Below, in pieces: positions 1-11,126 of a stretch of 33,352 bases of DNA; within the stretch, counting starts at the first letter, position 1, and every line of letters starts with the position of its first letter. Made by a program: the position numbers and the translations under genes. The notes beneath the pieces were generated by a model. It worked only from the letters and a program-made list of their open reading frames with translations. It made no database searches and was not told the origin of the DNA. Source of the DNA: Isotricha intestinalis (lineage: Eukaryota > Ciliophora > Litostomatea > Vestibuliferida > Isotrichidae); assembly GCA_023807065.1 (NCBI GenBank), contig JAJJLU010003755.1, positions 1-33,352 on the forward strand, written 5' to 3'.

Positions 1-720
1 AAACTCTGTCATAATTAAATTATATGGATGATTACCAACACAATTATGACATTCATCAAATATTATAAGATTTAAATAATATTCTAAATTTTTTATTGAA
101 TAATTTAATTAACTTGAAAAAAAATGTGTAAATATCCGAGAAGAAGCATAAATAAAACTATATTTTATGGTTAAATCATTATTAAAATAATTTAGTCAAC
201 AAAATAAAATTTTCTATATAAAATAATAAAAATTGATTTTATATTTTTCAAAAAAAGGAAGTATATATCAATAAGCAAATGATAAAATATTGAATTTATA
301 AATAAATTGAAAGATTCATCTTTTATTATCTTCTACAATTTAATTCTTCTTTCACCATATGAATATTCGTTTTAAAGAGTCAATTAAATCTACACTATGA
401 ATGAATTAAAAATCCTTGAGTTCTGATGTTATTTTGCTCACTACTTTCTTTTATTTTTGGATTCTGAATTTTACTCTTTCATGATATTTTCAAGTTTTCT
501 TTAAGCTATTTGATTTTTTACCCTCCTCTGGCACCTTTTTTGATATATTTTGTATTAAATAATAGTTATTTTTTATCTAGATTTTAAACATTTATTTTTT
601 TATCAATGTTATTTTAGATAAAATTTTTATTTTCTTTTATAAATGATGAAAAAGTTTTTGTAAAGAAAAATATTTAATAAATAGAAAATATGGCACTTCC
701 AATGATCTTCTTTTTCTATA
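1..720 (-). pseudogene. Stop-interrupted DECH-box helicase (RIG-I/Dicer-like) reading frame, partial at window edge
   Basis: Codons 108 to 1 on the minus strand read [10 protein letters not shown] then GNHPYNLIM. This is the Walker B/DECH motif II and following segment of the RIG-I/Dicer helicase family. The same frame continues upstream across a TAA at 109-111 into YASSRIFTHFF, which sits where motif Ib lies in these helicases, and then across TGA at 196-198 and more stops to about position 720. I counted roughly a dozen in-frame stops (TAA, TGA and TAG) and no frameshift. No GxGKT motif I appears at the expected distance upstream, which argues for a decayed gene. The C-terminal part would lie left of the window. 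The family call rests on about 60 residues; membership of the upstream part is inferred from frame continuity and composition only. A multi-intron gene cannot be fully excluded. Confidence 0.55.
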
Positions 721-822
721 TCATTTTTATTTCTCATCAATATTAGTTTATTATTTACATTTTTTTTTCTTTTTTAATTATTTTTTAATTCTTTATATAT
801 TTTATTATTTTTATTTTATTAA

Positions 823-2241
823 ATGAAATTGTTTATTTTTTTAATTTTTCTATTTTATTTTGTTCATAATGAAGTGTTTCAATTTGTTAATTTTGATTTT
901 CGATTAAATTCATTTATTATCTTCTCTAATTTCTTTTTATCTTATAAAAATTTTATATCTTTTGATTTTGATTTTCCCGATTTGTTTCAAAAAAATATCA
1001 ATTTTTATATTTTCTTAATAGACTATTATAAATTATCAAAGTTCAATATTAATTTAAATTATAATCCAAATATATGTTGTAATTTAGATGGAGAACCTAT
1101 AATTTGTAATTCTACTCATTTATTATCAAATTATTCAATTTTTTACAAAAAATATTTTATTAATAATAATATAACAATAAATGAAAGTATTACTAATAAA
1201 TTTCAAAAAACAAAAATAACAGGATTAATATTTATATGTGAAAAATTAAAAGAAAATGAAAAAAATAATCTATTTTCAACAGAAAAAAATGAATATATTA
1301 AATTAAATGGTATTATAAAATTTTCAAATGATAAAAACTTTATATCATATGAAAGTAATAAAATAATTTATGTTTATATAATTTCTACTTTTATTTATTT
1401 GATTTTAATATTGAAATTAATTCATATATATTATATAACTTATTATAAGGATAAGAAAAAATGTTATAATTATATTAAATTATTTATATTTAGTATTCCT
1501 ATAATAGTTATTTCTCAAATTATAAAAATAATAATTGAAATAAATAAAAGTTTAAAAGGAAGAATTAATATATTTTTACTTTTTATTGAAAGTATTACAG
1601 AGGTTTTTTTTGATTTTATATTGAAATTTATTTATGAAATAATCAGTTTAGGATTTACTGTTAATTTGCATTTAAGACTTTATAATTATAATCAACAAAA
1701 CATTTCAAATGAAAATATTAACTCAAAAAATGAATTTAAAGTTTTTTATGTTTTATGTTCAATATATTCATTAACTTCTATTTTCAAAAATGTATGTGCT
1801 TATAAACATTTCTATTTTATAAAAGATATGGGACTATTAATATTATTTAATGTGATATTATATTATATTGATATTTTTATTTGGTATTCAATTTATTTAA
1901 AAATAAAGAAAATAGAAAATAAGATGAAAAATATATTTTATCTTTATAAATATTTTAAAAGGTTTTTGAAAAATATTATTTTATATGGATTAATGAATTT
2001 AATGATATTATTAATTTTTATCATTGAAAAAATAAATTATTTATCAATTTTTTTTAAAACATTGAATTCCATTTTTTTTGAAATTAAAAATATTCTAATG
2101 TATATTGTTTTAATTATTTCTCTTTTTGGAAATATATCTGAAACAAAAGAAGGTTATATTTTAGACCCATCTTTTCAAGATGATAATCAATTTTATACAT
2201 CACCTAGGTTAATTTCATTAGAAAATATAAAATCAGAGTAA
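823..2241 (+). CDS. Seven-transmembrane protein, GOST (GPR107/TMEM87)-like
   Basis: The 472-residue protein has a signal peptide (residues 1 to about 17) and a lumenal domain with a CC pair near 85 and a few further cysteines. About seven hydrophobic segments follow, near 184-206, 217-238, 250-280, 307-325, 336-360, 385-406 and 412-437. A signal peptide, a globular N-terminal domain and then 7 TM in the C-terminal half is the architecture of the Golgi-localised GOST/Lung_7-TM_R family. The segment ISLGFTVN at the end of TM3 and IDIFIWYSIYLKI before a basic K/Y-rich loop resemble conserved family positions. That family acts in Golgi/endosome trafficking; this role is inferred here. The ATG at 823 is directly followed by the signal peptide. 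An unrelated 7-TM receptor is the alternative. Confidence 0.5.
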   Translation: MKLFIFLIFLFYFVHNEVFQFVNFDFRLNSFIIFSNFFLSYKNFISFDFDFPDLFQKNINFYIFLIDYYKLSKFNINLNYNPNICCNLDGEPIICNSTHLLSNYSIFYKKYFINNNITINESITNKFQKTKITGLIFICEKLKENEKNNLFSTEKNEYIKLNGIIKFSNDKNFISYESNKIIYVYIISTFIYLILILKLIHIYYITYYKDKKKCYNYIKLFIFSIPIIVISQIIKIIIEINKSLKGRINIFLLFIESITEVFFDFILKFIYEIISLGFTVNLHLRLYNYNQQNISNENINSKNEFKVFYVLCSIYSLTSIFKNVCAYKHFYFIKDMGLLILFNVILYYIDIFIWYSIYLKIKKIENKMKNIFYLYKYFKRFLKNIILYGLMNLMILLIFIIEKINYLSIFFKTLNSIFFEIKNILMYIVLIISLFGNISETKEGYILDPSFQDDNQFYTSPRLISLENIKSE

Positions 2242-2316
2242 TTTAATATTATATATATTATTAATTTTAATAAAACAGACAAATAATTTTAATATTTTAT
2301 TAATTTTAATTTAAAT

Positions 2317-5300
2317 ATGAATTATAATACTCCAATTGAAAATTATGAACAATTACAAAGAGAGTATTTTAAACAAGCGGATTATCAAAATTATTTGAAT
2401 AATTATGATTTTAATGCCCCAGTAGAAGAGATTGAACCGTTAGAACCTTTAAATTTTGATTTTGAAAAAAAAACAAATAAAACAAATGGAGGAAACATAA
2501 ATGATAATAGAAATTATTTAGATTATTTTAATAGAACAAGAGAAACTGAAAAAGAAAAAGAAAGAAAAAAACAAATTGAATATAAAAAACAATTAGAAGA
2601 ACAAATATTAGAAAATAAAATAAGAAAAGAAAAAGAAAGGGAAAGAAGAAGACAAGAAGATTTAATATATGAACAGAAAATGAAAGAAAAAGAAAGATTT
2701 TCTGCTGAAAAAAATCAAGAAAAATTAAAAAAAAAAAATTTAAATGACAACATTTTTTTTGCCAATAGAGAAAGTGATGAAATAAGAAACGGAAAAACAA
2801 ATTATAATAAAGAAGAATTAGAGCAAGAATTATTTAATTCTCATCCTGGATTAGAAAAAATTATGAAAAATATAAAGGTTTCGGGTGGTCAAAACGATAA
2901 TTCTAGTTATAATTTAAATAATTCAAATAAGAATTTTAATAACACAAATATTAATAACATTAATTTTCAAAATAGTAATTATTATAATGATAATAATCAA
3001 AAATACGATCCACAGAATAATTTTCAAAATAATAATAATTCTCAAAATTATTATAATGGTAGAAATCAAGTTCATAATATTCAATCAGCTTCAAATACTA
3101 GTAATATTTTACCAAATAATTATTTATTTTCTAATAGAATGAAAATAAATAATATTCCTAATGAGGAGAATTATTATCAAAATAATAATATAAAGGTTCC
3201 TCAAACTCCTCAACCTCATAAAATGAATTCTTTTAATTTTTTAAATAATAATAATGATTCATTATTAAACAATCAAATAAACCAAAATTATCAATTAACT
3301 GAAATAAATCAACAAAATTCAATGATGAATTCATCTTCCCCTAATTTACAAATGAATTTATCTCACAATAATAATGCTTTCATTAATCAATTTAATAACA
3401 ATCAAAATCTAAACAATAATAACAACAATCAATTTAATAATAACCAAAATTATCAAAGTAACATGAATATTAATAATAATAATAACAATCAATTAAATAA
3501 TAATAATCAAAATTATCAAAATAATATAAATAATAATTTAAGTTACCCTCCAATTTTAGAAAAAATATTTGATTTTTTTAAAGAACAAATCCGAATTATT
3601 CAAGATTATAAATTAAGAATTGATCAATTGCAAAATGAAAGAGATCAAGCAATTGTACAAAACAAATTAAATGAAGAAAAAATATTAGCTATGCAAAAAA
3701 TAAAAGAACAACAAAGTGAAATGGAAAAAAATTTTGGTAATTTACCATATTATCAAGGTATAAAAAATAACATGGAACATACAATATCAACTCTTTTGGA
3801 GAAAGATGAATCAACAATAAAAAGAAATGATAATAATATGAATAATAGAGGAAAAAAAAATAACAACAATAAAAATAAAATTAATGAACATAATAATAAT
3901 AATAATGAATTTAATCATTTATTAAGAGATATAACATATAAATCAAAATATGAAAATCAAGATAATAATATGAATAATTCATTATCAAAAAGAGATATGA
4001 CTAAAAATTTTGAAGAAAATAAAAATGAGTGTAATATATTGAATTTTGATGAAAATGATATTACTTATACATATGATGAAGAACAAATTGAAAATCAAAA
4101 TCCTTTAATTACTTCTACTAAATTAGTTAAACAAAATGGAGATAAAAAATTAATGGAAACTTGGAATAAAGATAAAATTTATATTTCAAAACAAAATAAA
4201 AATGATGAAAATATTGAACAAAACAATGGTATCAATAATTCAAAATTAAAAAAAGTTAATGAAGATAATAAACATTATAATAAGAATAATAATAATAATT
4301 TAAATGAATTAGAACGCAATGAAATTCCTTTTATTTTAAATGAAGAGAGTAATAGTCAAAGAATAGATATTTATAATGATAATTTTAAAAAAATAAATAA
4401 TTTATTTAATAAAAAGAAAGATTTAATTCAAAATGAAATAATAGATAAAAATAATCCAAAAGTAGAAAAAGATAAGGAACTATTATATAATTTAAATCAA
4501 CAAAATAATCAAATTATTGAAAAACCTATAAATTTACTTCAAAAAAACAAAGAAAAATTAATTGAATTAAATATTCAAAACGAAATTATAGAAGATATCA
4601 ACACAAATAAAAATAATATAAGTACAATACCTAAAAATCCTTTAGATGATAAATCATTTTCAATTGATGAAAATGTAAAACCTTTTACAAATTTAGATAA
4701 TGATTTAAATGATAATTCTTTTAAAATAGAAACAAATGAACAAAATAATAAATCTTCTATATCAAATAATAAAGATAATAATAATGTTGATAGTATAATT
4801 GAAGAAGAAGAAAAAGATTTTAAAAATAAATCTCAACTCAATATTTTAGATATTCCAAAAAAAGATAATTCAGAAATTCCAAAAAATATAATATTATTGA
4901 ATAAAGATAATAATATTACTATTTCAAATTCATTATCAAAAAAGTTTGTAAATATAAAAAACTCTATTTCTAGTGAAAGATATGAAATTCCTCCTTTAAA
5001 TGAAACTATAGAAGACCAAGTTAATATTAAAGAAAATAAAGATAATAATAGTAATATTGAGTCTATAAAAAAAGTAGTAAAAGAAACTAATTTAGATACT
5101 TATGAAAAAAATATGAAATTAAATTTCGAAAAAGAAGATGATATTACATCTTCTAATAATTTAAAAATAAACAATAATGATCAAACTCAAAATAATTGTT
5201 CAGAAAAATCAATTTATAGTGAAGAACTCAATAATTCTAATATTTCTCAAAAATCCATAAGTGATTCAGAAGAATATATAAAAGAAAAACCAAATGATTT

Positions 5301-6258
5301 AAGTAATGAAAATGATTTGGTTAATATTGGAAATCAATTTATGGATGATTATAAGAATATTAAATTTGAAAAATATGAAGAGGATATTAATGAAAAAATA
5401 ATTGACAAAGATAAAGAAAATGACATTGAAGAAAATCAAAGAAAAGAAATTCAAAATTTAAACAAAGAAAATTATATTTCAAGTAATAATAATACTATTA
5501 CAAATAATAATAATACAATATCTTCAAATCAAACATTGAAATTTAGAGATAATATTGCAAATCAAAATTATCATTTCAGTTTAACAAGACAAAAAAATCC
5601 TTTTGAATTAGCTCAATTATCAAAAGAACTGAATGTAAAAATAGATAAAAAAGATTATGAATTTCCAATTGAAAAAAATGATAAAATTACAGAAAAAAAT
5701 GAATCTGAATTAAGTAGTGAAATTCCTTTTATAAAGAATATAAATGATAAACCAATACCCACAAAAGAAAACTCTTTATTGAAAAAATCAAATGTTTCAA
5801 ATTCAATTAAACAATATCCTCAATCACAACATGATAATAATGAAATTTTATTAAATAAAATTACATTATTTGATGATGATATTAATTCTAATATATCAAA
5901 AGAAAATATTATGAAATCTTCACATCATATTATAGGAAAAATTAATTTTGAAAATCAACAAAGATTACCTAGAGGAGTTACTGTTAATAATATAAAAAAT
6001 TTAAATGAAATGTATAGTAGTTTTAAGAAAAAAAAAAATGAAAAGAGCATAATATCAAACGAAAGTTCTAGATTTATTGATAATAATAATTCTGTTGTAA
6101 ATGAATCTTTAATTTCAAATAAACAAAAAATAAAAAATCAAAACATAAAAATAAATGATAATTCATCTGTTTTTAGTGTTGGGAAAGGAGATGATGAATT
6201 GTTTAATAAAGTTGGCAAATATGCTAAATTTGCAAATAATGAAATTGATCAAATATAA
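2317..6258 (+). CDS. Large Asn-rich coiled-coil protein, function unknown
   Basis: The 1313-residue protein is of low complexity. Residues about 65-135 form a dense charged helix (K/E/R with regular Q and L) of the kind seen in centrosomal or ciliary CSPP1/CCDC66-type proteins, but I see no diagnostic motif. Residues about 195-405 are an Asn/Gln tract with many runs of N. A second short coiled coil follows at about 408-480. The rest is N/D/K/E-rich and apparently disordered. Asn runs are encoded by mixed AAT/AAC triplets, so they reflect amino-acid composition rather than a pure triplet expansion. It starts 75 bases after the upstream gene on the same strand. Coiled-coil content and ciliary neighbours make a cytoskeletal role possible but unproven. 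Confidence 0.75.
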   Translation: MNYNTPIENYEQLQREYFKQADYQNYLNNYDFNAPVEEIEPLEPLNFDFEKKTNKTNGGNINDNRNYLDYFNRTRETEKEKERKKQIEYKKQLEEQILENKIRKEKERERRRQEDLIYEQKMKEKERFSAEKNQEKLKKKNLNDNIFFANRESDEIRNGKTNYNKEELEQELFNSHPGLEKIMKNIKVSGGQNDNSSYNLNNSNKNFNNTNINNINFQNSNYYNDNNQKYDPQNNFQNNNNSQNYYNGRNQVHNIQSASNTSNILPNNYLFSNRMKINNIPNEENYYQNNNIKVPQTPQPHKMNSFNFLNNNNDSLLNNQINQNYQLTEINQQNSMMNSSSPNLQMNLSHNNNAFINQFNNNQNLNNNNNNQFNNNQNYQSNMNINNNNNNQLNNNNQNYQNNINNNLSYPPILEKIFDFFKEQIRIIQDYKLRIDQLQNERDQAIVQNKLNEEKILAMQKIKEQQSEMEKNFGNLPYYQGIKNNMEHTISTLLEKDESTIKRNDNNMNNRGKKNNNNKNKINEHNNNNNEFNHLLRDITYKSKYENQDNNMNNSLSKRDMTKNFEENKNECNILNFDENDITYTYDEEQIENQNPLITSTKLVKQNGDKKLMETWNKDKIYISKQNKNDENIEQNNGINNSKLKKVNEDNKHYNKNNNNNLNELERNEIPFILNEESNSQRIDIYNDNFKKINNLFNKKKDLIQNEIIDKNNPKVEKDKELLYNLNQQNNQIIEKPINLLQKNKEKLIELNIQNEIIEDINTNKNNISTIPKNPLDDKSFSIDENVKPFTNLDNDLNDNSFKIETNEQNNKSSISNNKDNNNVDSIIEEEEKDFKNKSQLNILDIPKKDNSEIPKNIILLNKDNNITISNSLSKKFVNIKNSISSERYEIPPLNETIEDQVNIKENKDNNSNIESIKKVVKETNLDTYEKNMKLNFEKEDDITSSNNLKINNNDQTQNNCSEKSIYSEELNNSNISQKSISDSEEYIKEKPNDLSNENDLVNIGNQFMDDYKNIKFEKYEEDINEKIIDKDKENDIEENQRKEIQNLNKENYISSNNNTITNNNNTISSNQTLKFRDNIANQNYHFSLTRQKNPFELAQLSKELNVKIDKKDYEFPIEKNDKITEKNESELSSEIPFIKNINDKPIPTKENSLLKKSNVSNSIKQYPQSQHDNNEILLNKITLFDDDINSNISKENIMKSSHHIIGKINFENQQRLPRGVTVNNIKNLNEMYSSFKKKKNEKSIISNESSRFIDNNNSVVNESLISNKQKIKNQNIKINDNSSVFSVGKGDDELFNKVGKYAKFANNEIDQI

Positions 6259-6381
6259 TTTTATTTTTTTATTATATATTCAATATCATTTTTATATAAC
6301 ATATTAAATATCTTTTAAAATCTTAATATTTCAATTATCATATAATTATTTTATTATTTTTCCTTTAATTAGAAATTAAAT

Positions 6382-9300
6382 ATGAAAAATAATGTTTTTA
6401 ATGAATTACTTGAAATTCAACATTTAGTGAATGAAGAAGCTATTGTTAAAGAAATATGTATAATTATATATATTACATAATATAGTCATTGAAACAAGAG
6501 ATGCATCTTTAAGTTTAATTTATAAAAATTTAATATCCATTGAAGAAGATAAAATTAAAATATTAGAAATATATAAAAGTTTGAGTCAAATAGATTCGAA
6601 TCAAGAAAATATATATTCATTTAAATTAATTAATGATGAAAAAAAAATATATAATTTCAGTCCAGAGGTTTTTAGCAAAATAAAAGAAATTCTTTTAATG
6701 TTAAGGGAAGATCATTCAATAATATATCATATTTTTTCATATGCTACATCAAATCAAATTGAAAATCTTAGTTATTTTATAACCCAAAATTTTTTTGAAA
6801 ATATATTATCTCCAAAAAGTTTAGAAGATGAATGTTTAATTTTACTTACTAAAATTTTAAAAGAAAAAGTAAATGATATACCAAAATATAATTCTAAATG
6901 TAATATTCTTTTAAAAAGTTTATTTCGTAATAAAGATTTGAAAGATTTTTGTAATATTGTTTTAACTGATATTATAGGAAAGATTGAAAATGAAAATAAT
7001 TTTCCCATTATTTTTGATTTAAAAGAAATTAATACTTATATTGAAGAATTCAATACACAACAAAAAAAAGATGAAAGTAACAATAGATTTACAGTCGAAG
7101 AGAATAGAAAAAAAAATACTAATAATAATGATTATAAGGATAAAATTGGTTTTAAAGAAAATATGATTTTTTATTCAAAATATTTATCAGAATGTTATGA
7201 AGAAGATATAATTGAATTAAAAGAAGAAACTGAAAATTTAGAAATGTTAGAATATTTAGATTTAATCTTAGAAAAATCAAAAGAAAGAAATGAAAAAGCA
7301 GTAATAGATAATATTAAATTTATTACTAATGCTTCAAATATGCAAAATACTGTTAATGTTTTAGCTACATATCAAAGAAATTTTTTCGTTGCTATTAACA
7401 TTATTTCTGAAATAATAAATAAATTGAATGAAAATGTTCATCTTGTTCCTAATTTTGTGAAATATATATGTAAAATTATTGAAATTTTATTGATTAAAAA
7501 TGATAATAATATTAAAAAAATAATAATTTATCAATATATTGGAAAATTTTTTTTTTCTTTATTATTTTCACCTATTTTATTGTCTCCTGATTATGAATGT
7601 TTAATTGAGTCTTTTATTATTTCTCAACAAACTTTAGATAATTTATCTGAAATAAATAATATTATTTTAAAATTAGTTGATTTTTCTATTTATAATATCA
7701 AAGAAAAAACAAATTATGTTCCTTTTAACTGGTTTTTTATTCTTGATGCAATGCCAAAATTAATAAATTTTTTTGATAATTTAAAAAATATTCAATTGCC
7801 AAATTATATAAATGATTTATTAGAAGATAAAGATAATGTTTATGATTTCTTTAAAGAAAATGAAGATCAATTTTTTCATTTAATAACCATAATTTTTAAT
7901 GTTGATGAATTATTAATATTATTCAATATAATAAAAGAACATAAAGAAGAAATCAACACTAAATTATTTATAAATAATGAAGAAAAAAAGAATTATTTTT
8001 TTAAAATTTTTAATAGTTTAGAAAGAGAAAATATAATTCATTCTTTAGAAGAATTAAAAAAAGATGAAAAATATGATAAAATATATTATTTAATCACAAA
8101 AAGAATTGATACTCCTCTTTTTGAAAAATTAATGAAAATTTCTCAAAGTAACTATAAAACATTTTCAAGAAAAAAAAACGAAGAAAATCATCAAAATGAT
8201 CAAATAATTGATTTAGAACAGAATTTGTGTTGTTTGTTATATAATTATAAAACTTTAAATGAAAAAAATTTTTCTTTATCTTCTCAATCGGATTTAAAAA
8301 AATTAATAGAAGTTATTACATTTAATTTAAAAAATCAATCGAATATAACAGAAGATGAAACTCCATGTGAAATATATGGTCAAAATGTATTAAGAATATT
8401 AGATGAACTTCCTGATAAATATAAAGAAAATAATTTTTCAGAATTATTATTAATGATTAAAAATAATGTTTTATCTTCTATTAAACTGATTAATTTTAAT
8501 TTGCTTTGCACTTTTGAAGAAGGTATTAAATATATGGAACAAACATCTAAGTTTTATCAATATTATAAAGAATGTTTAGAAATATCACAACCTAATTATT
8601 TAATCAGAAGATTTGTTCAAACTCCATATGATGAATTATTTATTATTTTAAATGATAATTTAGAATTTGAAACTCCAAAAACTTTTCTCAAAAATGAAAA
8701 TTCAACTGTGTTAAATTTTATAAAAAAATTTCCAAATTTGAATAAAATATTTATGGATTGCTCAACAACATTAGAGCAAATAGAAAGTAGAGGAATAGAT
8801 AAAAAGTTGAAATATTATTTTGAAATAATAAAAAAAATAATTGATAATGATGAAAATACAAAATTTAATATAGGTAAAGGAAAAAAAATAATTTTTAGTG
8901 AAATTAAAGACTTTATATTATCTAAAATATATGATAAAATATTTCCTTCTCAACAAAGCTTAGAAGATTTTGATATTTTTCAAAAATGTGTGAAATTATC
9001 TTGGATTACTCTTGATTTTTTATCAGAAAAAACTTATGTAATAGATAATTTAATTGCAAGTTCAAATAAATATTTTAATATGTTAAATAATATGAAATCA
9101 CCAAAAAAAAAAAAAGATATGTTAAAGAAAATATTTTCAATTATTAAAGGTACATGTGCTTTTAATGAATTAGATATTGAACAAGATGAAATAAATAATT
9201 TATATATTTATACAATTATTCAATCTCAACCAACAAGTTTATATTCAAATTTAAAATATTTAAAATTATTTTTAGATCCAAGTGAAATTCTAGAAAAATC

Positions 9301-9457
9301 TTTTTTAAATATGGAAATATGTATTAATCCTATTAAAGAATTTAATTTCGAATTTTTTATGAATAAAGGAAAATATAATATTGATGAAAATAAATTTAAT
9401 GAATTTTGTAAAGCTTCTGCTAATGGACGAAAAATATCTTTAGAAAAAATTCAATAA
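6382..9457 (+). CDS. RasGAP-domain-like protein (two exons)
   Basis: The open frame reaches back past 6581 with no nearby ATG. Removing a 28-nt intron (6458-6485) joins it to an ATG at 6382 and gives 1015 residues (exons 6382-6457 and 6486-9457). The segment LKSLFRNKDL places Arg173 like the arginine finger of RasGAP domains (LFR..(S/T)L). LLFSPILLSPDYECLI near residue 392 resembles the second RasGAP block (FLRFI.PAI.SP), but the canonical FLR is FFF here. About 219 residues separate the two blocks, roughly 100 more than in typical RasGAPs, because of a charged N/E-rich insert at about residues 215-300. The remaining ~600 residues are helical without a recognised domain. The likely role is control of a Ras/Rap-type GTPase, perhaps IQGAP-like. 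Loss of FLR makes catalytic activity uncertain. Confidence 0.6.
6458..6485 (+). other. 28-nt spliceosomal intron
   Basis: The sequence begins GTATAATTAT and ends ATAATATAG. Its removal joins an ATG-initiated 25-codon exon in frame with the RasGAP-like open frame, and the join gives a smooth helical sequence (VKEIFIETRDASLS). The intron contains an in-frame stop, so without splicing the gene would lack a start codon. The length and GTA...TAG borders match the two introns in the VPS50 gene. Confidence 0.75.
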
Positions 9458-9527
9458 AATTTTTTTTAAACAAATCTTTACTCAAGAATACTTATTTAAA
9501 TATATATAAATGAAAAATTAATAAAAA

Positions 9528-11114
9528 CTACAATTTCGATAATTCTTTCTCAGGATAATTTACAACTGTTGTATTTAATTTAAAAATATTTTCTTTTTCA
9601 TTTGTTTTTTGTTTAAAACTCATTTTTGACATTCTTTCAATTAAAGGAATTATAACTTCAATACTCATATATTTATAAAACATACTTGCATAAAAATTTA
9701 AAGTATCATATTTCTTCCATTTTTCTAAAACAGATAAAGGATAAATATAATGATAAAAGGAAATTTTAAATTGTTTAAAATTAACTTTAATAGAAATGTG
9801 TTTTGATTTTTTTACATGAGCATCTTTTTTCAAATTTGTCTTACATTTCTTTTCAATGTAATTATTATTCAAAGATTCAGTATTTGTTCCTCTCATAGTT
9901 AAATTTTTTTTTTGGATATTAAAAATTTTATATTGAGAGGAATTATTAATTATTTGACTTTTTTTTGATGTAATTGATCCATTTAAATTTGATTTTTTCT
10001 TCGGATTAATAATTTTAATATCTTCTTTCATAATTATTTTATTAGTAATATCTACAATCATAGTTTTTTTAGAAAAATAATCAGAAATAAATTGAAAAAA
10101 GATAAAAACAATATCAGTAAATCCACCAATTTGACCTAAAACTTCTTGTAATTTAAGATATTTTCTTTCATAAACAGTTTTTTCATCTGTAGAAGTTAAA
10201 GCAATTTCAAGAAGAGCAGAAGAAGAATAAAATTCTTGTTCTTCTTCTTTAACGAAATCAGTATGAATATTTTTTGTTTCAGTAAAATTAAATTTTTTTA
10301 TTTTATTCCAAATTAAACCTACATCAGAAGAATAACTTGCCATTTGAAAATATTGATAATATCTTTTAACATGTTCTTTAGCAACAATATATAATTCATT
10401 TCTTAAACTTTGAATTAAAGGAAATGAAATATTTGAATGATCAACTGATTCAGAAATATAAATCATAGTCAAATATGAATTATCTAAAAATTTATCTAAA
10501 ATTTCTTCACTTTTACAAATGTTATTATTTTTTGATGAATTAACACATTTATTTAAATGAATTTCCAACAAATCATATCCATTAATATTATCACCAAATC
10601 TTCCTCCAAAATTTAAATTTTGATTTGGTTTAGTACATAAAAAATTATGATAATCAAATTTACCCATAAATTCATTTCTACCAACAAAATGTTTTGATAT
10701 ATTACAAGGTTCCATTTCAACTTGTGTTGAAATTCGTTCTAATTGATAAATACCATTTTCATCTAAATAAGAATTATGAACATTTCTATCAAAAGTTAAT
10801 GATATATATGAAGGATCAAATTTTGAAATTTTTCCTCCATTTGTTGCAAAACCAAACATTAATGGTCTATTAGAAAAATCAATTAATGTTTTTTTTGTTA
10901 AAGGAATATAGTTTGTTACTATTGAATATCCTGTTCTAAATATTAAATCTAAACCATATAATATTGATATTACAATCACAAAAAAAATTGTTACCATACT
11001 TAATATTATTCCTATTAATGTTGGATATTTTTCTTCCTTTTTATATCTCAAAGGAAATCCTAATCCATATAAATTTATTGGCTCTAATTTGTTTATTATA
11101 TAATTAAATGCCAT
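9528..11114 (-). CDS. Two-transmembrane protein of ciliate-type family
   Basis: The ATG at 11114 gives 528 residues; the four codons upstream of it begin with TTG and are discounted. The layout is a short cytoplasmic N-terminus (NKLEPINLYGLGFPLRYKK), a first TM at about residues 33-55 (TLIGIILSMVTIFFVIVI), a large ectodomain with spaced cysteines (EPCNISKHF, NFLCTKP, NKCVN, NNICKSEE), the motif LGQIGGFTD, a second TM near 325-345, and a basic cytoplasmic tail of about 180 residues. I associate this architecture with a large family of putative transmembrane proteins in ciliates such as Tetrahymena and Paramecium. The N-terminal part also recalls ERGIC/Erv41-46 proteins. Function is unknown. 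The stop is TAG, one of only three in the window. Confidence 0.65.
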   Translation of the reverse strand: MAFNYIINKLEPINLYGLGFPLRYKKEEKYPTLIGIILSMVTIFFVIVISILYGLDLIFRTGYSIVTNYIPLTKKTLIDFSNRPLMFGFATNGGKISKFDPSYISLTFDRNVHNSYLDENGIYQLERISTQVEMEPCNISKHFVGRNEFMGKFDYHNFLCTKPNQNLNFGGRFGDNINGYDLLEIHLNKCVNSSKNNNICKSEEILDKFLDNSYLTMIYISESVDHSNISFPLIQSLRNELYIVAKEHVKRYYQYFQMASYSSDVGLIWNKIKKFNFTETKNIHTDFVKEEEQEFYSSSALLEIALTSTDEKTVYERKYLKLQEVLGQIGGFTDIVFIFFQFISDYFSKKTMIVDITNKIIMKEDIKIINPKKKSNLNGSITSKKSQIINNSSQYKIFNIQKKNLTMRGTNTESLNNNYIEKKCKTNLKKDAHVKKSKHISIKVNFKQFKISFYHYIYPLSVLEKWKKYDTLNFYASMFYKYMSIEVIIPLIERMSKMSFKQKTNEKENIFKLNTTVVNYPEKELSKL

Positions 11115-11126
11115 TATCAAAAGCAA

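Noticed and set aside
3380..3540. CRISPR-like or satellite array of AATAATAAT-type repeats
   Set aside because: These are Asn-coding low-complexity triplets inside an open reading frame, with no spacers and irregular spacing.
6590..6605. tRNA T-loop-like TTCGAATC
   Set aside because: It lies inside the RasGAP-like coding sequence and no acceptor or anticodon stems flank it. I found no tRNA or rRNA in the window.
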